Source: Pseudomonas hunanensis
GTDB taxonomy: Bacteria > Pseudomonadota > Gammaproteobacteria > Pseudomonadales > Pseudomonadaceae
Direction of reading: 5' to 3'
DNA: 64,000 nt
NCBI RefSeq assembly: GCF_013393325.1
Contig: NZ_QJRC01000071.1
Span: 1-64,000, forward strand
This document shows positions 1-10,473 of the stretch, piece after piece. How positions within the stretch are numbered: position 1 is the stretch's first letter; the number at the start of each line of letters is the position of its first letter. The notes under the pieces are model-generated. The model saw only the letters and a program-made list of their open reading frames with translations. It was not told the origin of the DNA and ran no database searches. The position numbers and the translations under genes were made by a program.

Positions 1-24
1 GCGATCTCTCGTAGCGGGAGGCGA

Positions 25-52
25 ATCATACAGCACCAAGAAGCGCTGTCAA
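25..52 (-). promoter_or_regulatory. rRNA operon promoter, downstream copy
   Basis: On the minus strand a -35 TTGACA (47-52) and a -10 TATGAT (25-30) have a 16-base spacer. The bases after it (GCCTCCCGCT, then GAGAGATCG) resemble the start of Pseudomonas rRNA leaders. The 16S gene itself is not in the window. Confidence 0.75.
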
Positions 53-168
53 CCACCATTTCAACCGCTTGCGATCATTCGATCGTAGCCCTTCCAACAC
101 CACCTTAACTACTTAACTCATTGAATCTCAAGGAGTTTGTCGTTCCGATGTCGCTGGAAGTGGGGCGC

Positions 169-196
169 ATTATAAGGGGATTCGAAACCCCGTCAA
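169..196 (-). promoter_or_regulatory. rRNA operon promoter, upstream copy
   Basis: On the minus strand a -35 TTGACG (191-196) and a -10 TATAAT (169-174) are separated by 16 bases. It points left, away from tyrS, and is followed by a second promoter and by rrn-leader-like sequence, so it most likely drives an rRNA operon whose 16S gene lies outside the left edge. Confidence 0.75.
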
Positions 197-225
197 CCTT
201 TAATTTCAAGAAACCTTCATATCGC

Positions 226-260
226 TGAAAAACAAACCGGGGAGGCCTACCGGCCTCCCC
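226..260 (-). terminator. tyrS terminator
   Basis: Just downstream of the tyrS stop on the minus strand, GGGGAGGCC (239-247) pairs with GGCCTCCCC (252-260) across a 4-base loop and is followed by a T-rich tail. It separates tyrS from the rRNA promoters that follow. Confidence 0.85.
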
Positions 261-288
261 GCTTCTATATAGCTACACCACCAGACGA

Positions 289-1488
289 TCACTCGGCCTT
301 AAGGGTAACCCGGCCAAACGACTTCTTCCCCGCCTGGCACACGTGAGTAGCACCGAGGACAAACATGAAGTCCTTGTCGACCACCGCACCATCAACCTTC
401 ACCGCACCGCCATTCAGCAAGTCACGCGCCTGTGCCGAGTTCTTAACCAGGCCAGCCCGGTTCAGCACGGCAGCGATCGGCAGGTCTTCCGACGCAGCCA
501 CTTCGATCTCCGGCAGGTCTTCCGGCAGCTCGCCTTCCTTCATGCGGTTACCCGCAGCACGGTGAGCATTGGCGGCAGCCTCTTCACCATGGAAGCGCGC
601 AACGATCTCTTCTGCCAGCTTGATCTTGATGTCCCGCGGGTTGGCACCCTTGGCGACGTCGGCGCGGAACTGCTCGATCTCCTCCATCGAACGGAAGCTC
701 AGCAGCTCGAAGTAGCGCCACATCAGGGTATCGGGAATCGATACCAGCTTGCCGTACATAACCCCCGGCGCTTCCTGGATACCTACATAGTTACCCAGCG
801 ACTTCGACATCTTCTTCACGCCATCAAGCCCCTCGAGCAGCGGCATGGTGACGATGTTCTGCGCTTCCTGGCCATAGGCGCGCTGCAGTTCGCGCCCCAT
901 CAACAGGTTGAACTTCTGGTCGGTGCCACCCAGCTCGACGTCCGCCTTCAGCGCCACCGAGTCGTAGCCTTGCACCAGCGGGTAGAGGAACTCGTGGATG
1001 GCAATCGGCTGGTTGGTGGTGTAACGCTTGTCGAAGTCATCGCGCTCGAGCATGCGCGCAACGGTATATTGCGACGCAAGGCGAATGAAGTCGGCTGGGG
1101 TCAGCTTGTCCATCCAGGTGGAGTTGAACGCGACCTCGGTCTTGGCCGGGTCGAGGATCTTGAACACCTGCTGCTTGTAGGTCTCGGCATTGTCCAGCAC
1201 CTGCTCGCGAGTCAGCGGCGGGCGCGTGGCACTCTTGCCGCTGGGGTCGCCGATCATGCCGGTGAAGTCACCTATAAGGAAGATGACCTGATGACCCAGT
1301 TCTTGGAACTGGCGCAGCTTGTTGATCAGCACCGTATGGCCAAGGTGCAGGTCAGGTGCGGTCGGATCGAAGCCGGCCTTGATGCGCAGAGGCTGGCCGC
1401 GCTTGAGCTTCTCCACCAGTTCCGACTCGACCAGTACTTCTTCCGCACCGCGCTTGATAAGCGCCAGCTGCTCTTCAACCGACTTCAT
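289..1488 (-). CDS. tyrS: Tyrosyl-tRNA synthetase
   Basis: This cytoplasmic class I aminoacyl-tRNA synthetase charges tRNA-Tyr. The 399-residue protein shows the nucleotide-binding HLGH motif at residues 48-51, KMSKS at 226-230 and a C-terminal S4-type RNA-binding region. I start it at the ATG at 1488 ([10 protein letters not shown]) rather than 15 codons upstream, because the extra residues are not typical of the family. It is a single-gene unit, ended by a strong terminator, and it is divergent from the M23 peptidase gene. This arrangement next to an rRNA operon and anmK is usual in Pseudomonas. Confidence 0.97.
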   Translation of the reverse strand: MKSVEEQLALIKRGAEEVLVESELVEKLKRGQPLRIKAGFDPTAPDLHLGHTVLINKLRQFQELGHQVIFLIGDFTGMIGDPSGKSATRPPLTREQVLDNAETYKQQVFKILDPAKTEVAFNSTWMDKLTPADFIRLASQYTVARMLERDDFDKRYTTNQPIAIHEFLYPLVQGYDSVALKADVELGGTDQKFNLLMGRELQRAYGQEAQNIVTMPLLEGLDGVKKMSKSLGNYVGIQEAPGVMYGKLVSIPDTLMWRYFELLSFRSMEEIEQFRADVAKGANPRDIKIKLAEEIVARFHGEEAAANAHRAAGNRMKEGELPEDLPEIEVAASEDLPIAAVLNRAGLVKNSAQARDLLNGGAVKVDGAVVDKDFMFVLGATHVCQAGKKSFGRVTLKAE

Positions 1489-1701
1489 AGACAAACCCGC
1501 AAGGCTCAGATTCAGGGGGAGCCAACCATACAAGATCGGCCGTCAATTACAAGTTTCGCAAAGGAATGTGACCCGGACACAGGTTTGCGGCGTCTACGCG
1601 CCCTTGCGTGAAAATGGATTTGGTTATATTTTATACAGTTATTTCATCTTCATCATGTCATTCATCTTTTCCATTTCACCTTTTTCAAAGTCACCTTGCC
1701 C

Positions 1702-3123
1702 ATGACCAACGAACCGCCTAAAGCGCCCCCGCTTTATCCGAAGAGCCATCTGTTGGCCGCCAGCGGCATCGCCGCCCTGCTCAGCCTGGCTTTGCTGGTA
1801 TTTCCCTCCAGCGAAGTGGAAGCCAAGAAAACCACCCTCAACCTCGAGCTGGAAAGCCCTGCCGAGCAACTGAAAGACGAATCCCGCGCAGCGCCGCTGG
1901 TGCAGGCAGAAGGAGAGCAAGGCTCGCCTTTCGCCCAGATCGAAGACGCTGCCCCCGAAACCCAGAAGGCCGAACAGCAAACCCCCACCGCCGAACCCGT
2001 CGCAGAAGCCGCCAAGGAACCTGGCCACCGCGAGGTTACCGTGGCCCGTGGCGATACTCTGTCCACGCTGTTCGCCAAGGTTGGGCTGCCGGCCAATGCC
2101 GTGCATGACGTGCTGGCAAGTAACAAGCAGGCCAAGCAGTTCAGCCAGCTCAAGCACGGTCAAGTGCTGCAGTTCGAACTCGACAAGGATGGCCAACTGG
2201 CCAGCCTGCACAGTAAGGTCAGCAACCTCGAAACCATTCGCCTGACCAAGACCGCCAAGGGCTATGCCTTCAACCGTGAAATCAGCAAGCCGGTTGTGCG
2301 TACCGCCTACGCCCACGGTGTGATCAAGAGCTCGCTGTCGGCCTCGGCCCAGCGTGCCGGCCTGTCCCACAGCATGACCATGGACATGGCACGCGTATTG
2401 GGCTACGACATCGACTTTGCCCAGGATATTCGCCCAGGCGACGAGTTCGACGTGGTCTACGAGCAGAAGGTGATGGACGGCAAGGTCGTCGGCACCGGCA
2501 ACATCCTGTCCGCCCGCTTTACCAACCGCGGCAAAACCTACACCGCCGTGCGTTATACCAACAAGCAGGGCAACAGTACCTACTACACCGCAGACGGCAA
2601 CAGCCTGCGCAAGGCCTTCATCCGTACCCCGGTCGACTTCGCTCGCATCAGCTCGCGCTTTTCCGCTGGCCGCAAGCACCCAATCCTGAACAAGATTCGC
2701 GCCCACAAAGGCGTAGACTACGCTGCCCCGCGCGGTACGCCGATCAAGGCTGCCGGTGACGGCCGCATCGAACTGGCCGGGCGCCGTGGTGGCTACGGCA
2801 ATACCGTGATCATCCAACACGGCAACCGCTACAAGACGCTGTACGGCCATATGCAAGGCTTTGCCAAGGGCATCAAGACCGGCAGTTCGGTCAAGCAGGG
2901 CCAGATCATTGGCTACATCGGTACCACCGGCCTGTCCACCGGGCCGCACCTGCACTACGAGTTCCAGGTCAACGGTGTGCACGTCGACCCGCTGAGCCAG
3001 AAGGTACCAATGGCCGACCCGATCGCCAAGAACGAGCGCCAGCGCTTCCTGCAGCAGAGTCAGCCGCTGATCGCCCGCATGGATCAGGAAAAGGCCACTC
3101 TGCTCGCAGCGAACAAGCGCTAA
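1702..3123 (+). CDS. M23 family peptidoglycan DD-metalloendopeptidase
   Basis: This is a MepM/YebA-like cell-wall endopeptidase that cuts peptide cross-links, anchored in the inner membrane and acting in the periplasm. After a short cytoplasmic start comes one membrane segment (about residues 18-35), then an alanine/proline/glutamate-rich linker, a LysM/OapA-like region (about 110-160) and a C-terminal M23 domain. The zinc ligands are present in HKGVD and HLHYE, so it should be an active enzyme. I use the ATG at 1702; a TTG two codons earlier is also in frame. anmK follows after three bases, suggesting one transcript linking wall cutting with wall recycling. Confidence 0.93.
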   Translation: MTNEPPKAPPLYPKSHLLAASGIAALLSLALLVFPSSEVEAKKTTLNLELESPAEQLKDESRAAPLVQAEGEQGSPFAQIEDAAPETQKAEQQTPTAEPVAEAAKEPGHREVTVARGDTLSTLFAKVGLPANAVHDVLASNKQAKQFSQLKHGQVLQFELDKDGQLASLHSKVSNLETIRLTKTAKGYAFNREISKPVVRTAYAHGVIKSSLSASAQRAGLSHSMTMDMARVLGYDIDFAQDIRPGDEFDVVYEQKVMDGKVVGTGNILSARFTNRGKTYTAVRYTNKQGNSTYYTADGNSLRKAFIRTPVDFARISSRFSAGRKHPILNKIRAHKGVDYAAPRGTPIKAAGDGRIELAGRRGGYGNTVIIQHGNRYKTLYGHMQGFAKGIKTGSSVKQGQIIGYIGTTGLSTGPHLHYEFQVNGVHVDPLSQKVPMADPIAKNERQRFLQQSQPLIARMDQEKATLLAANKR

Positions 3124-4218
<1,095 letters not shown>

Positions 4219-4235
4219 TCGCTACGCCAGAAAGC

Positions 4236-4268
4236 AAAACGCCGCGCAATTGCGCGGCGTTTCGTTTT
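4236..4268. terminator. Bidirectional terminator between anmK and erpA
   Basis: A perfect inverted repeat (AACGCCGCGC / GCGCGGCGTT) is flanked by an A-run on one side and a T-run on the other. It lies between the convergent ends of anmK and erpA, so it can stop transcription from both directions. Confidence 0.9.
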
Positions 4269-4277
4269 GGCCAGGCC

Positions 4278-4628
4278 TCAGATCGAGAACGACGACCCGC
4301 AACCACAGGTGGTGGCCGCATTCGGGTTCTTGATGACGAAGCGCGACCCTTCCAGGCCTTCCTGGTAGTCCACTTCGGCGCCGGCCAGGTACTGAAAGCT
4401 CATCGGGTCGACCACCAGGGAAACGCCCTCTCGCTCGACAATGGTGTCGTCTTCGGCCACGTCTTCATCGAAAGTGAAGCCGTACTGGAAGCCCGAGCAA
4501 CCGCCACCGGTCACGAACACCCGCAGCTTCAGACGTTCATTACCTTCCTCATTGACCAGGTTCTTCACCTTCTGGGCTGCCCCATGGGTAAACTCCAGAC
4601 CGGTAGGGGTGAAGGTTTCGACGCTCAT
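4278..4628 (-). CDS. erpA: Iron-sulfur cluster insertion protein ErpA
   Basis: ErpA is an A-type carrier that delivers Fe-S clusters to apoproteins, notably of isoprenoid synthesis. The 116-residue product carries the three conserved cysteines, one in TGGGCSGFQ and two in the C-terminal CGCGSSF. The start is placed at the ATG at 4628 ([10 protein letters not shown]), preceded by GGGAGAA, because the 16 upstream codons overlap its promoter. A good sigma-70 promoter lies just upstream, so it is transcribed independently of argC. Confidence 0.96.
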   Translation of the reverse strand: MSVETFTPTGLEFTHGAAQKVKNLVNEEGNERLKLRVFVTGGGCSGFQYGFTFDEDVAEDDTIVEREGVSLVVDPMSFQYLAGAEVDYQEGLEGSRFVIKNPNAATTCGCGSSFSI

Positions 4629-4674
4629 GTTGATTCTCCCGGCGCGGTAGCCGCCATAAAACTCGATGACGCGC

Positions 4675-4704
4675 ATTATCCGCTTTCCCGAGAAAATCGG
4701 TCAA
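4675..4704 (-). promoter_or_regulatory. Predicted erpA promoter
   Basis: On the minus strand TTGACC (4699-4704) and GATAAT (4675-4680) are 18 bases apart, about 47 bases upstream of the erpA start and downstream of the argC terminator. Confidence 0.7.
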
Positions 4705-4732
4705 GAATTGTGCGGCTTTAGTCGCGACATGC

Positions 4733-4761
4733 AAAAAGGCCCGCACGACGCGGGCCTTTTT
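4733..4761 (-). terminator. argC terminator
   Basis: GGCCCGC (4738-4744) pairs with GCGGGCC (4750-4756) around a 5-base loop, with A- and T-runs on the two sides. It follows the argC stop codon on the minus strand. Confidence 0.9.
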
Positions 4762-4775
4762 CGAACGCAGGGTGA

Positions 4776-5810
4776 TTAAGGCAGCAAGCCGGCATGGGAC
4801 AGGCCCATGCGCTCATCTAGGCCGAACAGGATGTTGAGGTTCTGTACCGCCTGGCCAGAGGCCCCCTTGACCAGGTTGTCGATTACCGACAGCACCACCA
4901 CCAGGTCACCACCCTGCGGGCGATGAACGGCAATGCGGCAGACGTTGGCGCCGCGCACGCTGCGTGTTTCCGGGTGACTGCCAGCGGGCATCACGTCGAC
5001 GAACGGCTCGTCGGCATAACGCTTTTCGAATAACGCCTGGAGGTCGACCGACGTATCGACAACATTCGCGTACAGGGTGGCGTGGATACCCCGGATCATC
5101 GGCGTCAGGTGCGGCACGAAGGTAAGGCCGATGTCCTTGCCAGCAGCCAGGCGCAGGCCCTGGCTGATTTCAGGCAGATGACGGTGACCTTTCACTGCGT
5201 AGGCCTTCATGCTTTCGCCAGCCTCACAGAACAGCGAACCGACCGCAGCACCACGGCCAGCACCGCTGACACCCGACTTGCAATCAGCGATCAGGCGCGA
5301 CGGGTCGGCCAGGCCCGCTTCCAGCAGCGGCAGGAAGCCCAACTGGGTTGCGGTCGGGTAGCAACCCGGCACCGCGATCAGGCGTGCCTGGCGGATCTTC
5401 TCGCGGTTGACTTCAGGCAGGCCGTACACCGCATCCTTGAGCAGTTCTGGCGCACCGTGCGGCTGGCCATACCACTTGCCCCACTCGGCGGCATCCTGCA
5501 GGCGGAAGTCGGCCGACAGGTCGATCACCTTCGTGCCAGCCGCCAGCAGTTCACCTGCCAGGGCGTGGGCAACACCATGCGGGGTAGCAAAGAACACCAC
5601 ATCGCAAGCAGCCAGGGCCTTGCTGTCGGGCACGCTGAAGGCCAGCCCGTCATAATGGCCGCGCAGGTTCGGGTACATGTCCGCCACCGCCACGCCCGCC
5701 TCGGAGCGCGAAGTGATGACCGCCACTTCGGCCTGTGGATGCTGTGCCAGCAGACGCAACAGTTCGACGCCGGTGTAACCCGTGCCGCCGACGATACCGA
5801 CCTTGATCAT
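4776..5810 (-). CDS. argC: N-acetyl-gamma-glutamyl-phosphate reductase
   Basis: ArgC is the NADPH-dependent reductase that makes N-acetylglutamate semialdehyde in arginine synthesis. The 344-residue protein begins with a Rossmann loop ([10 protein letters not shown]) and has the active-site cysteine in VPGCYPT (about residues 147-153). It is monocistronic, with a predicted promoter upstream and a strong terminator downstream, and is divergent from hemJ. Confidence 0.97.
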
Positions 5811-5851
5811 AACGCTTGCCCCTTATCAACGAGCCGTCTGGAAAGCGCACG

Positions 5852-5880
5852 ATAATAGGGGCGCAAGGCGCCTGTAACAA
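5852..5880 (-). promoter_or_regulatory. Predicted argC promoter
   Basis: On the minus strand TTGTTA (5875-5880) and TATTAT (5852-5857) are separated by 17 bases, about 41 bases upstream of the argC start. Confidence 0.65.
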
Positions 5881-5952
5881 CTCTTCGGGTGACCCTTCGG
5901 GCGCTTGACCACTACTATCTGACGACCGTGAATACCTGAAGGAACTCCCTCC

Positions 5953-6378
5953 ATGCTTTACCTATGGATCAAAGCGCTGCACATCGTCAGCGTGGTCTGC
6001 TGGTTCGCCGGCCTGTTCTACCTGCCGCGGCTGTTCGTCTACCACGCCCAGAGCCAGGACAGCATCAGCCAGGAACGCTTCATCACCATGGAGCGTAAGC
6101 TGTACCGCGGCATCATGAACCCGGCGATGATCGCCACCTACGTGTTCGGTGCCTGGATGCTGTACCTCACCCCCGGCTGGCTGAGCCAAGGCTGGCTGCA
6201 TGCCAAGCTGACCCTGGTGATCCTGCTGACCGGCTACCATCACGTATGCGGTGCCCAACGCAAACGCTTCGCCAGCGGCACCAATACCCGCAGCCACGTC
6301 TACTATCGCTGGTTCAACGAAGTGCCCGTGCTGTTCCTGCTGGGTATCGTAATTCTGGTGGTGGTCAAACCGTTCTGA
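5953..6378 (+). CDS. hemJ: HemJ, protoporphyrinogen IX oxidase
   Basis: HemJ is an inner-membrane haem-synthesis enzyme that oxidises protoporphyrinogen IX. The 141-residue protein has four hydrophobic helices and the family's early ALHIVSVVCWFAGLFYLPR signature with a conserved histidine, plus a KLTLV-containing third helix. Length is normal. It may be cotranscribed with the flavin enzyme gene that starts 28 bases later. Its divergence from argC is common in Pseudomonas. Confidence 0.92.
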   Translation: MLYLWIKALHIVSVVCWFAGLFYLPRLFVYHAQSQDSISQERFITMERKLYRGIMNPAMIATYVFGAWMLYLTPGWLSQGWLHAKLTLVILLTGYHHVCGAQRKRFASGTNTRSHVYYRWFNEVPVLFLLGIVILVVVKPF

Positions 6379-6406
6379 CATAGCCACCCGCTCAAGGAGC
6401 CTTGCC

Positions 6407-7363
6407 ATGTCGTTACCTGCCTTGCTCGAACAACGCTTGCGCCTGCCTGTGGTCGCGGCGCCGATGTTCCTGATCTCCAACCCCAAACTGGTGCTGGCCT
6501 GCTGCGCCAGCGGTGTGGTCGGCAGTTTCCCGGCCCTTAACCAGCGCGACAGCGCCGGTTTCAAGGCCTGGCTGGAGGAGATCGAGGCGGGCCTGACGCA
6601 ATTGCAGGCGCCAGCCCCCTATGCCGTCAACCTGATCGTGCACCCGACCAACCCACGCCTGCAGGCCGACCTGGCCTTGTGCGTAGAACATCGCGTGCCG
6701 ATCGTCATCACCAGCCTGGGGGCGGTAAAGGAAGTGGTCGACGCCGTGCATGGCTACGGCGGCCTGGTGTTCCACGATGTCACCACTCGCCGCCATGCCG
6801 AGAAAGCCGCCGAAGCAGGTGTCGATGGCCTGATCGCCGTCGCCGCAGGTGCGGGTGGCCACGCCGGCACCTGGAGCCCGTTCGCCCTGGCAGCGGAAAT
6901 TCGTCAGTTTTTCGACAAGACCCTGCTGCTGGCTGGTTGCATCAACCACGGCCACGAAATCCTCGCGGCACAATTGCTGGGCGCCGATCTGGCCTACATG
7001 GGCACGCGCTTCATCGCCACCGCAGAAAGCCACGCCCAGGATGCCTACAAGCAGATGCTGCTCGATGCCCATGCCGCCGACATCATCCACACCCCGGCAG
7101 TGTCCGGCATCCCTGCCAGCTTCCTGCGTTCGAGCCTGGAGCAGGCCGGCTATGACATGAATGCCCTCAAGAGCGGCCACGAGCAAGGCAAGCTCAAGCC
7201 GATCGACGACGAGGCTAAAGCCTGGAAGACCGTATGGTCGGCGGGCCAGGGCGTCGGCGAAATCCATGACCTGCCCAGCACCACTGAATTGATCGAACGG
7301 CTCCAAAAGGAGTACCGGGAAGCCTTGGAGCGCTGCCAGGTTCTGCGCATCCGCACCTTGTAG
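6407..7363 (+). CDS. Nitronate monooxygenase (FMN-dependent)
   Basis: This is a member of the NMO/2-nitropropane dioxygenase family, which oxidises nitronates with an FMN cofactor. The 318-residue TIM-barrel protein has the APMFLIS start, the GAGGHAG segment with the probable catalytic histidine (near residue 152) and the GADLAYMGTRF phosphate-binding segment. A good ribosome site (AAGGAGCC) precedes the ATG. Its natural substrate cannot be told from sequence; propionate-3-nitronate detoxification is the usual role of class I enzymes. Confidence 0.87.
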   Translation: MSLPALLEQRLRLPVVAAPMFLISNPKLVLACCASGVVGSFPALNQRDSAGFKAWLEEIEAGLTQLQAPAPYAVNLIVHPTNPRLQADLALCVEHRVPIVITSLGAVKEVVDAVHGYGGLVFHDVTTRRHAEKAAEAGVDGLIAVAAGAGGHAGTWSPFALAAEIRQFFDKTLLLAGCINHGHEILAAQLLGADLAYMGTRFIATAESHAQDAYKQMLLDAHAADIIHTPAVSGIPASFLRSSLEQAGYDMNALKSGHEQGKLKPIDDEAKAWKTVWSAGQGVGEIHDLPSTTELIERLQKEYREALERCQVLRIRTL

Positions 7364-7430
7364 CAAAAGGCAACACCTTGCCCGGCCAAGCTGTACACTA
7401 GGCGCCCTCTTTAGCCCCCAGGAGCCTTGC

Positions 7431-8213
7431 ATGACCCGTTACGCCATGATCACTGGTGCTTCCAGCGGCCTGGGCCTGGCCCTGGCGGAAGCGCTGGCAC
7501 GGCGTGGGCGCAACCTGATCCTGGTAGCACGTCAGCGAGAAACACTGGAGCCTGTAGCCATCGAGCTTACCCAGCGCTTCGGGGTCGAGGTGCTGTTCCG
7601 CGCCTGCGACCTCAGCCAGCCGCTGCGCCTGTCTGGCTTCGTACTGGAACTGGAAGAAGGCGAACGGCGTATCGACCTGCTGGTCAACTGCGCGGGGTTA
7701 CGCACCTACGGGCCGTTCCTGGCCCATGAGTGGGCCGACGAGCAAGACCTGCTGGAGGTCAACGTGCTGGCCCTGAGCCGCCTGTGCCACGCCATCGGCA
7801 ACCTGATGGCCGTGCAGGGCGGCGGGCAGATCCTCAACGTCGCCGGCCTGGCCGGGATGGCACCCGGCCCGTGGATGGCAGCCTATGCCGCCAGCAAGGC
7901 GTATGTACTGAGTTTTTCCCAGGCGCTTCGCGAAGAGCTCAAGCGCACCGGCATCAAGGTCTCGGTACTGTGCCCCGGCCCAGTGCGTTCCGCGCGCCGG
8001 CGCATTGCGCGGCTCGACGGCAAACCGCGCTGCCTCAGCCCCGAGGAAGTAGCGCTGTACACCGTCCGCGCACTGGACAAGAACCGCGCGCTGATCATGC
8101 CCGGCCGGCGCAACCGCTGGCTGGCATTCGCCCCGCGCCTGCTGCCACGCTGGTTGGTGCGCAAGCTGGCCGGGGCCATCCACCGCCGCTATTGCCCGGT
8201 CGGCATGGAATAG
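7431..8213 (+). CDS. SDR family oxidoreductase
   Basis: This is a classical short-chain dehydrogenase/reductase of 260 residues. It has the cofactor loop TGASSGLG near the N-terminus, an NCAG-like motif and the catalytic YxxxK in YAASK (about residues 152-156). The C-terminal part ends in a basic, possibly membrane-associating stretch (RRNRWLAFAPRLLPRW), as in DltE/YqjQ-like SDRs. The ribosome site is AGGAG. The substrate cannot be inferred; neighbours are unrelated housekeeping genes. Confidence 0.88.
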   Translation: MTRYAMITGASSGLGLALAEALARRGRNLILVARQRETLEPVAIELTQRFGVEVLFRACDLSQPLRLSGFVLELEEGERRIDLLVNCAGLRTYGPFLAHEWADEQDLLEVNVLALSRLCHAIGNLMAVQGGGQILNVAGLAGMAPGPWMAAYAASKAYVLSFSQALREELKRTGIKVSVLCPGPVRSARRRIARLDGKPRCLSPEEVALYTVRALDKNRALIMPGRRNRWLAFAPRLLPRWLVRKLAGAIHRRYCPVGME

Positions 8214-8276
8214 CCACTGGGCGAGCGGCGCCCGGCTGAGTACACTCGGCCCGACCCTCACCATGGAGCAAGTGCT

Positions 8277-8615
8277 GTGGACGATCTATTCCTCAAAATC
8301 ATCAACCGGGAAATCCCGGCGGATATCATCTACGAAGACGACCAGATCCTGGCCTTCAAGGACATTGCACCCGCGGCACCGGTACATTTTCTGGTCATCC
8401 CGAAAAAGCACATTCGTACGCTCAATGACCTGACCGAAGAAGACAAGGCCCTGGCTGGCCACATCCTCTTCACTGCCCAACGCCTAGCGGTCGAGCAAGG
8501 CTGCGAAGAGGGCTTCCGCGTGGTCATGAACTGCAACCCGAAAGGCGGCCAGACGGTCTACCACATCCATATGCACGTGCTTGGCCAGCGCCAGATGAAC
8601 TGGCCACCGGGCTGA
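8277..8615 (+). CDS. HIT family protein (HinT-like)
   Basis: This is a small histidine-triad nucleotide hydrolase/transferase of 112 residues, of the HinT type that acts on purine nucleoside phosphoramidates. The HxHxH signature appears as YHIHMHV near the C-terminus, after GGQTV. The frame begins with GTG at 8277, eight bases after GGAG; an ATG at 8263 is in another frame. The N-terminal zinc-type cysteines of some family members are absent, as in enterobacterial HinT. Confidence 0.93.
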   Translation: MDDLFLKIINREIPADIIYEDDQILAFKDIAPAAPVHFLVIPKKHIRTLNDLTEEDKALAGHILFTAQRLAVEQGCEEGFRVVMNCNPKGGQTVYHIHMHVLGQRQMNWPPG

Positions 8616-8680
8616 TCCACGGCAAGCGACCCCGCTGCTATTGCGGTAAACTGTCGGGCACATTCTTGCGGAGGTGCCCG

Positions 8681-9328
8681 ATGGCTACCGAACGTCACTA
8701 CTCGCCGCTCGACCGCTTGTTGCTGCAGGCCGATACCGCCATGCGCACCTTGCTGCCCTTCAGCGGCCAACCCGCCCGCCCATCGCCGGCCATCATCCAG
8801 CCAGACGCCGACCTGGACGAGCAACAATCCCGCCACATTGCCGGGCTCATGCGCATCAACCACACCGGTGAAGTCTGCGCCCAAGCGCTGTACCAGGGCC
8901 AGGCACTGACCGCCAAGCTGCCCGAAGTGCGCAAGGCCATGGAGCATGCCGCCGAGGAAGAAATCGACCACCTGGCCTGGTGCGAACAGCGGATTCGCCA
9001 GCTGAACAGCCACCCGAGTGTGCTCAACCCTCTTTTCTATGGCATGTCGTTCGGCATCGGCGCACTCGCCGGGCTGGTCAGCGACAAGGTCAGCCTGGGC
9101 TTCGTCGCCGCTACCGAGCATCAAGTGTGCAAGCACCTCGACGAGCACCTGGAGCAGATCCCGCACGAAGATGAAAAATCCCGGGCCATTCTCGAGCAGA
9201 TGCGCATCGACGAAGAGCAGCACGCCGAGTCTGCACTGGAAGCCGGTGGTTATCGCTTCCCGGCTCCGGTCCGTTTTGGCATGAGCTTGCTGGCCAAGGT
9301 CATGACCAAGAGCACCTACCGCATCTGA
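8681..9328 (+). CDS. coq7: Demethoxyubiquinone hydroxylase Coq7
   Basis: Coq7 is a di-iron monooxygenase that performs the penultimate hydroxylation in ubiquinone synthesis at the inner membrane. The 215-residue protein has the carboxylate/histidine iron ligands spread over [18 protein letters not shown] and the C-terminal EEQHAE motif. The start is the ATG at 8681 following GGAGG, rather than the TTG at 8666. A DUF2157 gene follows after ten bases. Confidence 0.96.
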   Translation: MATERHYSPLDRLLLQADTAMRTLLPFSGQPARPSPAIIQPDADLDEQQSRHIAGLMRINHTGEVCAQALYQGQALTAKLPEVRKAMEHAAEEEIDHLAWCEQRIRQLNSHPSVLNPLFYGMSFGIGALAGLVSDKVSLGFVAATEHQVCKHLDEHLEQIPHEDEKSRAILEQMRIDEEQHAESALEAGGYRFPAPVRFGMSLLAKVMTKSTYRI

Positions 9329-9338
9329 AGGCATCACC

Positions 9339-10379
9339 ATGACGGACCGTTTCGACGCCAAGGACCTGGCACGCGCAGTACACGCTGGCATTCTCCAACC
9401 GGGCCAGGACCAGACCTTGTTGGCATTCCTGCGCCAGCAACCGGCACCACGTGGCAGTTTTCAGCTGGCCCATGTTGCCTTCTACTTTGGCGCCATGTTG
9501 ATCATGGCGGCCATGGGCTGGTTGCTCACCGAGGCCTGGATGAGCATCGGTGATGGCGCGCTGTTGATCATCGCCACCCTCTACATCCTGCTGATCACCC
9601 TGTTCGCCCTCAACCTGCAGCGCCGCGCCCAACCGGTAGCTGCCGGGGTACTGGCAGCAGTGGCGGTCAGCATCGTGCCGCTGGCAGTGTTCGCCATCGA
9701 ACGCCTGGCAGGCTGGTGGCCACTGGACGACGCCCAGGCCAACTACCACCAGTACTACACCTACGTGCAAGGCGGCTGGCTGGCGATGGAAGCGGCCACG
9801 GTGCTGGCCGGGTTGCTGATGTTGCGGCTGATCCCCTACCCGTTTGTGGTCATGCCGATAGCCGTGGCCTTGTGGTTCATGTCGATGGACCTGAGCGAGT
9901 GGTTCTTCGGCTCGCCGTTCAGCTGGGAGCAGCGCCGGGAGGTTTCGCTGTGGTTCGGGTTGGCCTTGCTGGTGGTGTTCCTGGTGATAGACGGCCGCAC
10001 GCGTGAGGACTACGCCCGCTGGGGCTACCTGGCCGGGCTGGCGGCATTCTGGGGCGGACTGACACTGGTGGACAGTGGCAGTGAGTTGGGCAAGGCCCTG
10101 TACTGCCTGATCAACATTGTGCTGATGGGCATGGCGGTGCTGCTGCGCCGGCCGGTGTTCATGGTGTTTGGTGCGCTGGGGGTGGCGGCTTACCTGGGGT
10201 ACCTGTCGTACGAGGTGTTTGCCGAGTCGCTGCTGTTCCCGGTGGTGGTGACCTTGATCGGGCTGGGGGTTATCTGGCTGGGGCTGGTTTACCAGAAGCG
10301 GCGGGAGCGGTTGAGCCAAGTGATGCGAAGGTGGTTGCCGGGGTGGGTGCAAGCTGCACTGCCCGCGCTTCGGAGCTGA
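9339..10379 (+). CDS. DUF2157-like multispanning membrane protein
   Basis: Function unknown. The 346-residue protein has a short soluble N-terminus (about residues 1-45, resembling the DUF2157 head) and then about nine to ten hydrophobic helices. It ends in a basic cytoplasmic tail. It follows coq7 by ten bases and probably shares its transcript; whether it has anything to do with quinone synthesis cannot be said from sequence. A REP palindrome follows its stop codon. Confidence 0.72.
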   Translation: MTDRFDAKDLARAVHAGILQPGQDQTLLAFLRQQPAPRGSFQLAHVAFYFGAMLIMAAMGWLLTEAWMSIGDGALLIIATLYILLITLFALNLQRRAQPVAAGVLAAVAVSIVPLAVFAIERLAGWWPLDDAQANYHQYYTYVQGGWLAMEAATVLAGLLMLRLIPYPFVVMPIAVALWFMSMDLSEWFFGSPFSWEQRREVSLWFGLALLVVFLVIDGRTREDYARWGYLAGLAAFWGGLTLVDSGSELGKALYCLINIVLMGMAVLLRRPVFMVFGALGVAAYLGYLSYEVFAESLLFPVVVTLIGLGVIWLGLVYQKRRERLSQVMRRWLPGWVQAALPALRS

Positions 10380-10385
10380 TAGTGT

Positions 10386-10461
10386 CGGGGCCGCTCCTAC
10401 AGGAAGTACGCGTTCCCCTGTAGGAGCGGCCTTGTGTCGCGATGGGCCGCGAAGCGGCCCC
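10386..10461. repeat. REP palindrome pair
   Basis: Two opposed copies of a GGCCGCTCCTACAGG-type element (CCTGTAGGAGCGGCC in the other orientation) are followed by a GGGCCGC/GCGGCCC stem. This is the usual P. putida extragenic palindrome. It lies between the convergent DUF2157 and OsmC genes. Confidence 0.85.
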
Positions 10462-10473
10462 AAAATCTCAGCT

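Noticed and set aside
343..1611. Long open frame opposite tyrS
   Set aside because: It is the antisense shadow of a clear synthetase gene in GC-rich DNA and has no protein-like motifs.
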